A stretch of DNA of 17,190 nucleotides from contig JALREG010000188.1 of the NCBI GenBank assembly GCA_023253905.1, positions 1-17,190 of the forward strand, in the 5' to 3' direction. Positions 7,208 through 14,604 of this stretch are shown here, piece after piece (within the stretch, counting starts at the first letter, position 1; each line of letters starts with the position of its first letter). The notes under the pieces were generated by a model, which saw only the letters and a program-made list of their open reading frames with translations, ran no database searches and was not told where the DNA came from. This stretch comes from Burkholderiaceae bacterium. Its GTDB lineage: Bacteria > Pseudomonadota > Gammaproteobacteria > Burkholderiales > Burkholderiaceae. The position numbers and the translations under genes are program-made.

Positions 7208-8042
7208 ATGACGGCGCCTTCACCCGCATCAGAAAACGCTCCAGCTGGTCTTTGCTGATACCGATGGGGGTTCGCAGCTGATAGAAGCGAACCTTCTCGG
7301 TGCAGGGTGGCACCGGCAACGTGCCCTCATACGCCTGATAGCTGAGATTCTCGGGCAGCAGCTGGTTGGGATCGATTGAGATGTTGGAGATGGTGGCTTC
7401 GGCGGCGCCCTTGTTAGGCAGATTGTTCAGGATCTGCCAGACGGTGCGATGCTGAAACGCCGACTCCCGGATCGGCACGCTCACCACCACCGTTTGCCCC
7501 GAGGCGATGCGATGAACGAGATGGGCCACCAGCGAAACCGGCTTGCCATCGACCTGGCCACCCTCGGGTCGGTAAAAATGGATGCGGACCAGATCGAAAA
7601 TCTCGGGGCCGATCTTGAGCGAGCTGCCCGCGGCGGCCGTGACGATGGCTGATTGCCCGTCGTTGGAAACCCGCAGCACGCCGGGTTTGTAGCGCATTTC
7701 CAGGGGTAGCCGGGCGAACTGCGCCTGATCCAGCGCACGGTTGGGCCCCGGTGCTGGACAGGCCTGTGCGAGGCCCGCCGTCTTGGGCGGCTCGGCCGAC
7801 GGCTGCTGCGCGGCGAGCAGCGCATTCTGGGCGGCGAGTTCGCGGAGTTTTTCTTCCAATGTCTCGACTTCGCCTTTGAGCGAACGGATTTGCGCGCGCA
7901 GGTCTTTGGCCTGCGCGCCGGAACGGTCGAGCTGCTCGCGAAGGTCCGAAGCCTGGTTCGCTTTGACAAATGACAGCGTGCCCAACACTGCGATCAGGAG
8001 TACAGCCAGCAGGATCAGCGTCAGACGAAGAATGGCTTTCAT
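7161..8042 (-). CDS. Membrane-anchored coiled-coil protein with a degenerate alpha-carbonic-anhydrase domain
   Basis: From ATG 8042 the product has 293 residues: a membrane anchor (about 5-26), a coiled coil rich in Leu, Glu, Arg and Gln (about 30-80), a Pro-rich linker, and a C-terminal alpha-carbonic-anhydrase fold (about 110-272). The fold is recognised by LPLEMRYKPGVLRV, FDLVRIHFYRPE, VDGKPVSLVAHLVH and YEGTLPVPPCTEKVRFYQLRTPI. Active enzymes bind zinc with HFH plus a later His and use a Thr in the SLTTPP loop. Here the pair is H155/Y157, H174 matches the third ligand, and the Thr position is Pro243, so activity is doubtful. The protein probably faces the periplasm. ATG 8084 would add 14 residues but sits inside a hairpin; ATG 8042 directly precedes the anchor. 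Confidence 0.8.
   Translation of the reverse strand: MKAILRLTLILLAVLLIAVLGTLSFVKANQASDLREQLDRSGAQAKDLRAQIRSLKGEVETLEEKLRELAAQNALLAAQQPSAEPPKTAGLAQACPAPGPNRALDQAQFARLPLEMRYKPGVLRVSNDGQSAIVTAAAGSSLKIGPEIFDLVRIHFYRPEGGQVDGKPVSLVAHLVHRIASGQTVVVSVPIRESAFQHRTVWQILNNLPNKGAAEATISNISIDPNQLLPENLSYQAYEGTLPVPPCTEKVRFYQLRTPIGISKDQLERFLMRVKAPSFKDSAIRPPAAGKAA
7173..7189. other. GC-rich hairpin in the convergent overlap
   Basis: GCCCGCC and GGCGGGC form a perfect 7-bp stem with a 3-nt loop. It lies inside the overlap of the two convergent coding ends. No T-run follows on either strand, so a terminator role is uncertain. It could slow polymerases coming from both sides. Confidence 0.35.
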
Positions 8043-8082
8043 GATCGGATGTCCCGGGGAATCTGTTGCAACGCAAGTCAGC

Positions 8083-8100
8083 ATCTGCCCTACGGCAGAT
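8083..8100. promoter_or_regulatory. Perfect inverted repeat in the divergent intergenic region
   Basis: ATCTGCC-CTAC-GGCAGAT is a 7-bp perfect dyad in the 157-bp gap between two divergent genes. It could be an operator for a dimeric regulator, or an mRNA hairpin near the 5' end of the minus-strand gene. It covers the alternative start at 8084, which makes that start less likely. No clear sigma-70 pair was found beside it. Confidence 0.4.
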
Positions 8101-8199
8101 AAACTTGAGGGTTACGGCTTTCGGTCGAGCAGCAGCGAGCGCTTTGGTCGATCCGCTGCTAGTATCATCGGCATCGGACTGCGTGGCTTGAGTGCCATT

Positions 8200-8694
8200 A
8201 TGAACAAATTGCTTGGCGGTATCGTGATCGGCGCGCTGCTCACGGCCAGTGTCTACGGCCTCGTGAACATGATGCTCGATGAAAGCAGTGCCCCTGAAAT
8301 CCCGCAGGACATCCTCGCCCAGCGGCGCACGGGCATGATCGACCTCATCTGCGAACTGCAGCTCGATCTCGATGGGCAGCTTGCGCTCGGCATCAATGCC
8401 AACGAGCCAGCGCGCATGTCGCTCGCCCAGATCGACTTCGACCGCAAGTCGGGCTGGTACCAGGGGCGGCTGTCCATCTCCGAGGGGCGTGCGGGCAATC
8501 TCACTGTGGTCGGTCCGCGCCTCATCGTAAGCCGACCCGCCATGTTCCAGCGTTTCGGCGTCACCATCAGCAAGGAAGAGTTCGTGATCGACCGCAGCAA
8601 CGGGTCGTTCACGCAGTCCATCAGCACGCAGGATGGGCGCAACATCACCCTCATCCGCGGCACCTGCGCACAGGTCATCAAGCCGCCTTTCTGA
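8200..8694 (+). CDS. Hypothetical membrane-anchored protein
   Basis: I do not recognise this 164-residue protein. It begins MNKLLGGIVIGALLTASVYGL, a short positive N-terminus and a hydrophobic helix (about 4-24) that is either an uncleaved anchor or a signal peptide. The rest (about 30-164) is a soluble, beta-rich domain with two Cys, at CELQLDLDG and GTCAQVIKPPF, which could form a disulfide in the periplasm. ATG 8200 lacks a strong ribosome site (GAG about 8 nt upstream) but directly precedes the anchor. It is divergent from the carbonic-anhydrase-like gene, across a gap with a dyad at 8083-8100. Coding-like codon usage and the anchor support a real gene. Confidence 0.65.
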   Translation: MNKLLGGIVIGALLTASVYGLVNMMLDESSAPEIPQDILAQRRTGMIDLICELQLDLDGQLALGINANEPARMSLAQIDFDRKSGWYQGRLSISEGRAGNLTVVGPRLIVSRPAMFQRFGVTISKEEFVIDRSNGSFTQSISTQDGRNITLIRGTCAQVIKPPF

Positions 8695-8772
8695 AAGGCT
8701 TGCAGTTGGTGGTGTACCGGGCCGCCGGTCGGCGCTGATGCTGCGACGCAACACCGATCATTGCCAGCCGGG

Positions 8773-8778
8773 TATACT
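8773..8778 (+). promoter_or_regulatory. Possible rhlE -10 box
   Basis: TATACT matches 5 of 6 positions of the sigma-70 -10 box in the 222-bp gap before rhlE. No convincing -35 box or extended -10 is present. If used, the leader would be about 130 nt and would contain the C-rich tract and hairpin described next. Confidence 0.35.
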
Positions 8779-8810
8779 GCAAGCCGGCGATCATCCAGTC
8801 CGATCGCCGT

Positions 8811-8887
8811 CTTCCTTTCCCCTCCTCCCCGACGATCCTCTCCGTCTTCCCGACTGGTGCCGCAGCCTTCAGGCTGGTCGGCAGGTC
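8811..8887 (+). promoter_or_regulatory. C-rich tract and extended hairpin in the rhlE leader
   Basis: Positions 8811-8850 hold 22 C and only 3 G in 40 bases, the composition of a Rho-loading (rut) site or an unstructured pyrimidine tract. Immediately after is a long stem. TGCCG-CAGCC (8858-8867) pairs with GGCTG-gt-CGGCA (8872-8883) around a TTCA loop, with GAC/GTC extending the base. The stem ends about 30 nt before the rhlE ATG. The layout suggests post-transcriptional control of the helicase, for example Rho attenuation or self-unwinding. That role is inferred. Confidence 0.45.
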
Positions 8888-8916
8888 GACGCAGTGCATC
8901 GCCTTGACGGAACTCC

Positions 8917-10473
8917 ATGAGCTTTTCTTCTCTCGGCCTCGCCGAACCGCTGGTTCGCGCGGTCACTGAACTCGGTTATTCCCAGCCCACCCCCATCCAG
9001 ACCCAGGCGATTCCCGCCGTGCTGGCGGGCGGTGATTTACTTGCCGCTGCCCAGACGGGCACCGGAAAAACCGCGGGGTTTGTCTTGCCCATCCTGCAGC
9101 GTCTGATGCAATCGGCGCCTGCCCAGGCTGCTGAACCGTCTCCGCACGCCGGCGGTCACGCAGGCCGTCCCCATGCGGGCCAGGCGCGGCATGCCCGAGG
9201 CCCCGGTGTCCGGGCCCTGATCCTCACGCCCACGCGCGAACTCGCCGCGCAGGTCGAGGAAAGTGTCCGCGACTATGGTCGGCACCTGCCGTTGCGGTCG
9301 ATGGTGATGTTTGGCGGGGTCAACATCAACCCGCAGATCGATCAGCTGCGCCGCCGCGTTGATATTCTGGTGGCCACCCCCGGACGTTTGCTTGACCATG
9401 TTTCGCAGCGCACGGTGGATTTGTCATCCGTCGAAATTCTGGTGCTTGATGAAGCCGACCGGATGCTCGACATGGGCTTCATTCACGACATCCGGCGCGT
9501 TTTGTCGCTGCTGCCCAAGAAGCGGCAAAACCTGCTGTTTTCCGCCACGTTCTCTGACGATATCCGGTCGCTTGCCAACGGTCTTCTCGATCGGCCGGCC
9601 AGTATCGAAGTGGCGCGTCGTAACGCGCCTGCCGAGGCGGTGGAGCAGACGGTTCTGCTCGTCAATCGCGACGCGAAAAAAGAACTCCTTGCGCACCTCA
9701 TCCGAGAGCGTGCCTGGTTTCAGGTGCTGGTCTTCACGCGCACCAAGCATGGCGCCAACCGGCTGGCCGAATACCTGGAAAAGGTGGGCATTAGCGCGCT
9801 TGCCATTCACGGTAACAAGAGCCAGAGCGCGCGGACTCGTGCGCTCGCCGGTTTCAAGGACAACTCCCTCCAGGTGCTGGTGGCAACCGACATCGCGGCG
9901 CGAGGAATCGACATCAACGAACTTCCGCATGTGGTGAACTTCGAGCTTCCGAACGTCTCTGAAGATTATGTGCACCGGATCGGTCGCACAGGCCGCGCCG
10001 GCGCAGCCGGCGAGGCCGTGTCACTCGTCTGTGTTGACGAATTCGAATTCCTGCGCGGCATCGAGAAACTGATCGGACGGGCGCTGCCCCGCGAAACCAT
10101 AGCAGGCTTCGAGCCCGACCTCAGCGTGCGCCCCGAACCCATCCCGATGGGGGGTGGCCGAGTGATGCGGCCGGCTCGCGGTGGGGCGCCCAAGGGCGGG
10201 CCCTCCAAGTTTGGCGGTGACAAGCCTGGCTCCCGCGGCGGCTTTCCTTCAGGCAAGGTCGGCTCGCGGCCGGGGGCCAATGGCGGCGGGCGCCCCGCTG
10301 CGCCGGCTCGCGCAGCTGCAGCCCCTCATCAGGGAGCACCGGCGCGCTCAAGCGCGCCGTATGCCGCGGCAGGGCCGGCGCGCGCTGGCTCGTCACGTCC
10401 CGGTGGGGGTGCGCCGGCAGGCCAGGGCTTTGGCCACACGCGCGCTCCGGGTAGAGGGATGAGGGGGCGTTAG
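8917..10473 (+). CDS. rhlE: DEAD-box ATP-dependent RNA helicase RhlE
   Basis: RhlE-type helicases use ATP to open short RNA duplexes in ribosome assembly and RNA turnover. In the 518 residues all family motifs are intact: Q motif with aromatic F3 and PTPIQ at 24-28, Walker A AQTGTGKT at 45-52, PTREL at 105-109, TPGR at 154-157, DEAD at 178-181, SAT at 209-211, the second RecA domain with VLVFTRT, IHGNKSQ and DIAARG, and HRIGRTGR at 353-360. A His/Gly/Ala/Arg-rich insert (about 66-96) precedes motif Ia. The tail (about 405-518) is low-complexity Gly/Arg/Pro/Ala, typical of RhlE RNA-binding extensions. The ribosome site is weak (GGA). The gene is preceded by a structured leader, and pdxH follows after 32 bp on the same strand. 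Confidence 0.95.
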   Translation: MSFSSLGLAEPLVRAVTELGYSQPTPIQTQAIPAVLAGGDLLAAAQTGTGKTAGFVLPILQRLMQSAPAQAAEPSPHAGGHAGRPHAGQARHARGPGVRALILTPTRELAAQVEESVRDYGRHLPLRSMVMFGGVNINPQIDQLRRRVDILVATPGRLLDHVSQRTVDLSSVEILVLDEADRMLDMGFIHDIRRVLSLLPKKRQNLLFSATFSDDIRSLANGLLDRPASIEVARRNAPAEAVEQTVLLVNRDAKKELLAHLIRERAWFQVLVFTRTKHGANRLAEYLEKVGISALAIHGNKSQSARTRALAGFKDNSLQVLVATDIAARGIDINELPHVVNFELPNVSEDYVHRIGRTGRAGAAGEAVSLVCVDEFEFLRGIEKLIGRALPRETIAGFEPDLSVRPEPIPMGGGRVMRPARGGAPKGGPSKFGGDKPGSRGGFPSGKVGSRPGANGGGRPAAPARAAAAPHQGAPARSSAPYAAAGPARAGSSRPGGGAPAGQGFGHTRAPGRGMRGR

Positions 10474-10505
10474 TATCGCAACTCGCACCGAACCGGGAGA
10501 CTTCC

Positions 10506-11150
10506 TTGAGCGACCCGACGCTTTCTGACCTTCGCAAAGACTACGAACGCGGCGAGTTTGACGAGACCATGGCGGCCGAGGTGCCGCTTGATCAGTTTCG
10601 GCAATGGCTGAACGAGGCGATGGCCGCCAAGGTCCCTGAGCCCAACGCGATGACGCTTGCCACCGTTGGTGCCGACGGTCGACCGTCTACCCGGGTGGTG
10701 CTGATCAAGGGATTCGATTCGCGGGGCCTGGTCTGGTATACCAACTACCAGAGCCGAAAGGGCCGGCAGCTTGCAGGCAACCCCCATGCCGCGCTTCAGT
10801 TCCACTGGGTGGAGATGGAGCGCGTGGTGCGGATCGAGGGACGGGTTGAATTTGGCGATGCCGCCGAGGCTGACGCTTACTATGCCTCGAGGCCGCTCGC
10901 CTCCCGGATCGGTGCCTGGGCGTCTGATCAGAGCGAGGTACTGGTTTCACGCACCGATCTGGTCAAGCGCACGGCCGAAATGGGGCTCAGGCATGGGCTC
11001 AACCCGCCGCGGCCGCCACACTGGGGCGGGTATCGGTTGGTTCCCGATTATTTCGAGTTCTGGCAGGGGCGCCGCTCGCGACTGCACGACCGCATTTGCT
11101 ACCGTTTGCAGCCGGATGGGCGGTGGACCCGCCAGCGGCTGTCGCCCTGA
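10506..11150 (+). CDS. pdxH: Pyridoxamine 5'-phosphate oxidase
   Basis: PdxH is a cytoplasmic FMN enzyme that oxidises pyridoxine or pyridoxamine 5'-phosphate to pyridoxal 5'-phosphate. The 214 residues carry the family blocks in order: [34 protein letters not shown] (FMN site), [17 protein letters not shown], and [19 protein letters not shown] followed by RLHDR. E. coli PdxH has 218 residues, so the gene is full length. The start is TTG at 10506, with GGGAGA a few bases upstream. The first in-frame ATG would remove 21 residues including the conserved LRKDY block. SRIGAWAS replaces the more usual SQIGAWAS. The gene follows rhlE by 32 bp and converges on the uspA-like gene across 22 bp. Confidence 0.95.
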   Translation: MSDPTLSDLRKDYERGEFDETMAAEVPLDQFRQWLNEAMAAKVPEPNAMTLATVGADGRPSTRVVLIKGFDSRGLVWYTNYQSRKGRQLAGNPHAALQFHWVEMERVVRIEGRVEFGDAAEADAYYASRPLASRIGAWASDQSEVLVSRTDLVKRTAEMGLRHGLNPPRPPHWGGYRLVPDYFEFWQGRRSRLHDRICYRLQPDGRWTRQRLSP

Positions 11151-11172
11151 CGAGCGCTACCCCGCTTTTGCG

Positions 11173-11598
11173 TTACTTCACGAGCAGGGTCGGCACCGCT
11201 GACAGCTCGATCACGCGCGTGGCGACCGACCCCACCAACAGATCGGCGAGCGAACTTCTACCCTTCGATCCCATCACGATCAGGTCGAATCGCCCGCGTG
11301 CAGCGGCATCGGCGATTTCCGCGGCGACATGTCCGCGTCGGATGATCATGTCATGGTCGATGCCAGCCTTATCGAGCGCTTTGCGCGCCGCGGCGAGATC
11401 GGTTTCCGATTCTTCGCGCAGGTAATTGTCGATTGCGTCCTTGCCGACGAAGCGGCTGGCGTGGCGCAGTGCGATGTCATCGTGCACGCTGATCAGCGAG
11501 ATGCGGGTGGCGCCAGACAGAGCCCCCGCGAGCTTGATGGCATGGCGCACCGCCCGAAGCGAGGTTTTCGAGCCGTCACAGGCAACGAGCATTTTCAT
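11173..11598 (-). CDS. Universal stress protein, UspA family (ATP-binding type)
   Basis: The 141-residue protein is one complete Usp domain. It starts MKMLVACDGS, with the conserved Asp at 8 and following Gly-Ser. Residues 110-124 read GSKG, nine residues, then GS, the G-x2-G-x9-G-S nucleotide-binding signature of ATP-binding Usps. The final strand is VPTLLVK. Members act in the cytoplasm in stress survival; the exact role is not predictable. The start overlaps the ubiX stop by 4 nt (ATGA), with GGAG about 8 nt upstream inside ubiX, so translation is probably coupled to ubiX. Confidence 0.93.
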   Translation of the reverse strand: MKMLVACDGSKTSLRAVRHAIKLAGALSGATRISLISVHDDIALRHASRFVGKDAIDNYLREESETDLAAARKALDKAGIDHDMIIRRGHVAAEIADAAARGRFDLIVMGSKGRSSLADLLVGSVATRVIELSAVPTLLVK

Positions 11599-12191
11599 TC
11601 AGATTCTCCATCGGTTGGCGGGCGCAACCCGGTCCACTTGGGCGCGAACGGTTGGGCAACGCCGATCAGGTCAAGCATGCGGGCGCAGCTGTGGTCAATC
11701 AGCGCCTCGAGGCTGTCCGGGCGCAGGTAAAAGGCGGGCACCGGGGGAAAGATGATGCCGCCCATTTCGGTGACCGAGGCCATGTTGCGCAGATGCGCGA
11801 GATTGAGTGGCGTTTCGCGCACGGCGAGTACCAGACGGCGACGCTCCTTCAACATGACATCGGCTGCGCGGGTGATGAGGTTGTCCCCGTACCCCTGAGC
11901 GATGGCGGCCAGCGTTTTCATCGAGCACGGCGCGATCACCATGGCTTCGATCGGGTAGGACCCCGAGGCGATGCAGGCGCCGACCTCGCGAACCCCGTGA
12001 ACCTGGTCGGCAAGCGCCTCGACCGCCCGACGGCCGCGGCCGGTTTCCTGCTCGATCGTGAGCCAGCCGGCGGGCGAGACCGCAAGATGGGTTCGGATAC
12101 CACCGACTTCGCGCAGCATTTCCAGGAGGCGTAGTCCGTAGGCAGCGCCTGAGGCGCCGGTAATTGCGATAGTGATCTGTTTCTGATCCAT
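11595..12191 (-). CDS. ubiX: Flavin prenyltransferase UbiX
   Basis: UbiX attaches a dimethylallyl group to FMN to make prenylated FMN, the cofactor of UbiD-type decarboxylases used in ubiquinone synthesis and aromatic acid metabolism. The 198 residues match the family length. Seen: ITGASGAAYGLRLLEML at the FMN-binding N-terminus, SPAGW with the following IEQE, ASGSYPIEAMVIAPCSMKTLA, GDNLITRAADVMLKERRRLVLAVRETPL, and EMGGIIFPPVPAFY. ATG 12191 gives the usual UbiX N-terminus; the frame stays open further upstream but encodes repetitive sequence unlike the family. The ribosome site is poor, and TACAAT lies only 6 nt before the ATG on the coding strand, so a leaderless or very short-leader transcript is possible. 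It overlaps the usp gene by 4 nt. Confidence 0.95.
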   Translation of the reverse strand: MDQKQITIAITGASGAAYGLRLLEMLREVGGIRTHLAVSPAGWLTIEQETGRGRRAVEALADQVHGVREVGACIASGSYPIEAMVIAPCSMKTLAAIAQGYGDNLITRAADVMLKERRRLVLAVRETPLNLAHLRNMASVTEMGGIIFPPVPAFYLRPDSLEALIDHSCARMLDLIGVAQPFAPKWTGLRPPTDGESE

Positions 12192-12200
12192 TGGCCCATT

Positions 12201-12267
12201 GTAGCGGCACGATCCGTAGCGGTATGACCCATCGCGGCGCGCTCCATGGCTGCATGCCCCGTAGCGG
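12201..12267. repeat. Three GTAGCGG direct repeats upstream of ubiX
   Basis: GTAGCGG occurs at 12201-12207, 12216-12222 and 12261-12267, giving start-to-start distances of 15 and 45 bp. The second and third copies are more similar (CCGTAGCGG followed by GTAT). They lie in the 230-bp gap between divergent ubiX and tctC, next to the ubiX start. They may be binding sites for a regulator or a small local duplication. No other function is visible. Confidence 0.4.
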
Positions 12268-12421
12268 AGTATCACGCGAGCAAGCATGCACGAGGCAGCG
12301 GGCGTGGCGGGTGAGCCCCCGCGTAAGGGTCGATCTGGGTCAAAGTTTCTTCCTGTTGGCGAAGCGCACTCGCCTGCGGCGATAATCCGCCTGCGTATCG
12401 CAGACCTGACGGGAGTACCCC

Positions 12422-13393
12422 ATGAATCGACGCACGCTGATTGTCGCCGCAGCCACCACGCCCTTTGCGCTCGCTGCCCCCTGGGCGCGGGCTGATTCGC
12501 TGTCCTCGCGCCCGGTCCGCATCGTCGTACCGTTCGGTGCCGGCGGCATTGCCGACCTGACCGTTCGGGCGGTTGCGCAGGCAATGGGCGAACAGCTGAA
12601 GACTCAGGTGGTGATCGAGAACAAGCCTGGCGCGGGGGGCATTGCAGCCGGCGAGACCGTGGTGCGAGCCGCAGCCGATGGCCATACGCTCCTTCTGATG
12701 TCGAATGGCAATGCGGTAAGCGTCAACCTGTTCAAGTCGCTGCCGTTCGACACCTTGCGGGACTTTGCCCCGGTCTGTGGACTGGGCAGCTTCGGCCTTG
12801 GCGTGGTGGTGCCAGCGAGTTCGCCGCATCGGACGCTTGCCGATCTGCTCGCCTTTGCACGCGCCAACCCGGGCAAACTGAACCTCGGAACGATCAACAT
12901 CGGCAGCACCCAGAACCTGGCGGGTGAATTGTTCCGGACCCGGGCCGGCATTAACGCGCAGATCGTTCCCTTCAATGGCACGCCGGCGCTACTCACCGCG
13001 TTGCGTGGGGGTCATATTGACGCCGGTGTTGAAATCCTGGGCCCGCTCAAGTCGCAACTCAATCCAGGCGGGGTGCGGCTGCTCGCGGTCACCTCAAGGC
13101 GCCGGGCAGCGGAGTTCCCCGACGTACCAACCGCCATCGAAGCCGGGGTGGCCGACTACGAAGCGTCCTCCTGGAATGCGCTCGCCGCGCCTTCGAAAAC
13201 GCCGCCTGCGATCATCGCCCAGCTCAATCAGGCGGCGCGAGCGGCACTCGAGACGCCCGACGTCCGCAAGCGTCTTGCCGAGCTGGGCGTCGAACCCATT
13301 GGCGGCACGCCGCAGGCGTTGGGCGAGCTTCTTGCGAGTGAAATCAGGCGGTGGGGTGAGGTGATCGAGCGCGCCGGGATTCCGAAGCAGTAA
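12422..13393 (+). CDS. TctC/Bug-family periplasmic solute-binding protein
   Basis: This family binds carboxylic acids in the periplasm and passes them to TctAB-type transporters or acts as a sensor. The 323-residue protein starts with a signal peptide, with an Arg pair in MNRRTLIVAAA (Tat-like) and cleavage near ARA at 22-24. The mature part has the family blocks RPVRIVVPFGAGGIADLTVR, VVIENKPGAGGIAAG, the KLNLGTINIGS strand, VPFNGTPALLTALRGGHID, LLAVTSRRR with FPDVPTAIEAG, WNALAAPSKTPPAII and a C-terminal WGEVIERAGI. GGGAG lies 8 nt before the ATG. No TctA or TctB is in the window. It is 138 bp upstream of ligJ, so a pathway intermediate or aromatic acid is a reasonable, unproven ligand. Confidence 0.92.
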   Translation: MNRRTLIVAAATTPFALAAPWARADSLSSRPVRIVVPFGAGGIADLTVRAVAQAMGEQLKTQVVIENKPGAGGIAAGETVVRAAADGHTLLLMSNGNAVSVNLFKSLPFDTLRDFAPVCGLGSFGLGVVVPASSPHRTLADLLAFARANPGKLNLGTINIGSTQNLAGELFRTRAGINAQIVPFNGTPALLTALRGGHIDAGVEILGPLKSQLNPGGVRLLAVTSRRRAAEFPDVPTAIEAGVADYEASSWNALAAPSKTPPAIIAQLNQAARAALETPDVRKRLAELGVEPIGGTPQALGELLASEIRRWGEVIERAGIPKQ

Positions 13394-13463
13394 GGGGGCT
13401 GGAACGCGCGCGGCGCCCCGGTGCGAGCGCGGCCTTCCGCGCCGACGTAAAATCGCGGCGCCT

Positions 13464-13517
13464 GCCCGCCATGGGTTCCGCCCCGGAGTGGCGTGTTGCC
13501 GCTGAGCGGGCTTTTTT
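13464..13517 (+). terminator. Rho-independent terminator or attenuator before ligJ
   Basis: GCCCGC (13464-13469) can pair with GCGGGC (13506-13511), which is followed directly by six T. The long loop can fold further through CGCC/GGCG (13479-13493), and a shorter CCGC-TGA-GCGG stem (13499-13509) competes. The T-run ends only 14 nt before the ligJ ATG and 5 nt before its ribosome site. It could end tctC transcripts or act as an attenuator in the ligJ leader. Confidence 0.6.
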
Positions 13518-13531
13518 ATGCCGGAGTTCTG

Positions 13532-14560
13532 ATGATCATCGACTGCCACGGACACTACACGACCGCTCCCAAGGCTCTTGAAGACTGGCGAAACCGTCAG
13601 GTTGCGGCGCTCGGCCATCCTGCCGATATGCCCCGGGTGTCTGACCTTGTGATCAGCGACGATGAACTACGCGAGTCGGTGGAAACCAATCAGCTCAAGA
13701 AAATGCGCGAGCGGGGCTCGGACCTCACGATTTTTTCGCCGCGCGCGAGCTTTATGGCGCACCACATCGGCGATTTCGCTGTGAGCTCGACCTGGGCATC
13801 GATTTGTAACGAGTTGATCTATCGCGTCACGAAACTGTTCCCGGACCAGTTCGCGGGTGTCGCGATGCTGCCGCAGTCGCCCGGCGTTCGTCCCGAGACC
13901 TGCATCGCGGAGATTGATCGCTGCGTGCGCGAATACGGCTTTGTCGGCATCAACCTCAACCCTGATCCGTCAGGGGGCCACTGGAAAGAGCCGCCGCTGT
14001 CCGATCGCTGGTGGTATCCCATCTACGAAAAGATGGTCGAGTACGACATTCCGGCCATGGTGCATGTCAGCACCAGCTGTAACGCCTGTTTTCACACCAC
14101 CGGCGCGCACTACCTGAACGCTGACACCACCGCCTTCATGCAGTGCCTCACCTCCAATCTGTTCAAGGATTTTCCGACGCTTCGGTTCGTGATTCCCCAC
14201 GGCGGCGGTGCGGTGCCCTACCACTGGGGGCGATTCCGCGGCATTGCGCAGGACATGAAACTGCCGCCGCTCACGGAGCATCTGCTGAAGAACATCTTTT
14301 TTGATACCTGTGTCTATCATCAGCCGGGCATTGATCTGCTTCTGAAGGTGATCCCGGATGACAACATCCTGTTTGCATCGGAAATGATTGGCGCAGTTCG
14401 CGGGATTGATCCGTACAGCGGTCATGAATACGACGACACGCGGCGCTATATCGACGGTGCGCGGGAACTGACCGAGGCGCAGCGGAGCAAGATCTTTGAG
14501 ACCAATGCGCGCCGCGTCTATCCCAGGCTGGATGCCCAGCTGAAGGCTCGCGGTCAGTAG
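13532..14560 (+). CDS. ligJ: 4-oxalomesaconate hydratase (LigJ-type amidohydrolase)
   Basis: LigJ adds water to 4-oxalomesaconate to give 4-carboxy-4-hydroxy-2-oxoadipate in the protocatechuate 4,5-cleavage and gallate pathways. The 342 residues match LigJ length (about 341). The N-terminus [11 protein letters not shown] carries H6 and H8. [15 protein letters not shown] carries H178, [15 protein letters not shown] carries H223, and [14 protein letters not shown] carries E284, in agreement with the metal and catalytic residues I recall for Sphingobium LigJ. GGAG lies 5 nt before ATG 13532. An in-frame GTG at 13493, also with GGAG, would add 13 residues. It is the first gene of the catabolic operon; ligK follows after 44 bp. 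The pmd-type symbol would also apply. Confidence 0.93.
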   Translation: MIIDCHGHYTTAPKALEDWRNRQVAALGHPADMPRVSDLVISDDELRESVETNQLKKMRERGSDLTIFSPRASFMAHHIGDFAVSSTWASICNELIYRVTKLFPDQFAGVAMLPQSPGVRPETCIAEIDRCVREYGFVGINLNPDPSGGHWKEPPLSDRWWYPIYEKMVEYDIPAMVHVSTSCNACFHTTGAHYLNADTTAFMQCLTSNLFKDFPTLRFVIPHGGGAVPYHWGRFRGIAQDMKLPPLTEHLLKNIFFDTCVYHQPGIDLLLKVIPDDNILFASEMIGAVRGIDPYSGHEYDDTRRYIDGARELTEAQRSKIFETNARRVYPRLDAQLKARGQ

Positions 14561-14604
14561 GAAACTCGCCTCGCCCGCCCACACTTTTTCCGGAGATCTT
14601 TCCA

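Noticed and set aside
7414..8754. A 446-codon minus-strand open frame covering two annotated genes
   Set aside because: It is antisense to the 8200-8694 gene and out of frame with the carbonic-anhydrase-like gene. Its peptide is Arg/Pro/Ala-rich, with no domain, as expected for shadow frames in GC-rich DNA.
12201..12267. The GTAGCGG repeats as replication iterons or a CRISPR array
   Set aside because: There are only three 7-bp copies, with unequal spacing, and no replication or cas gene is nearby.
12356..12386. TTGGCG and GATAAT as a sigma-70 promoter for tctC
   Set aside because: The spacer is 19 bp and the -35 box matches only 4 of 6 positions. It is possible but too weak to list.
12192..12584. 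N-terminal extension of UbiX by 131 codons
   Set aside because: It would cross the tctC start on the other strand. Its sequence is Arg/Pro-rich and repetitive, and UbiX proteins start at the MDQKQITIAITG-type N-terminus.
13427..13442. GCGCGG-CCTT-CCGCGC hairpin after tctC as its terminator
   Set aside because: No T-run follows, and such GC stems are common in this composition. The stem with six T at 13464-13517 is a much better terminator.
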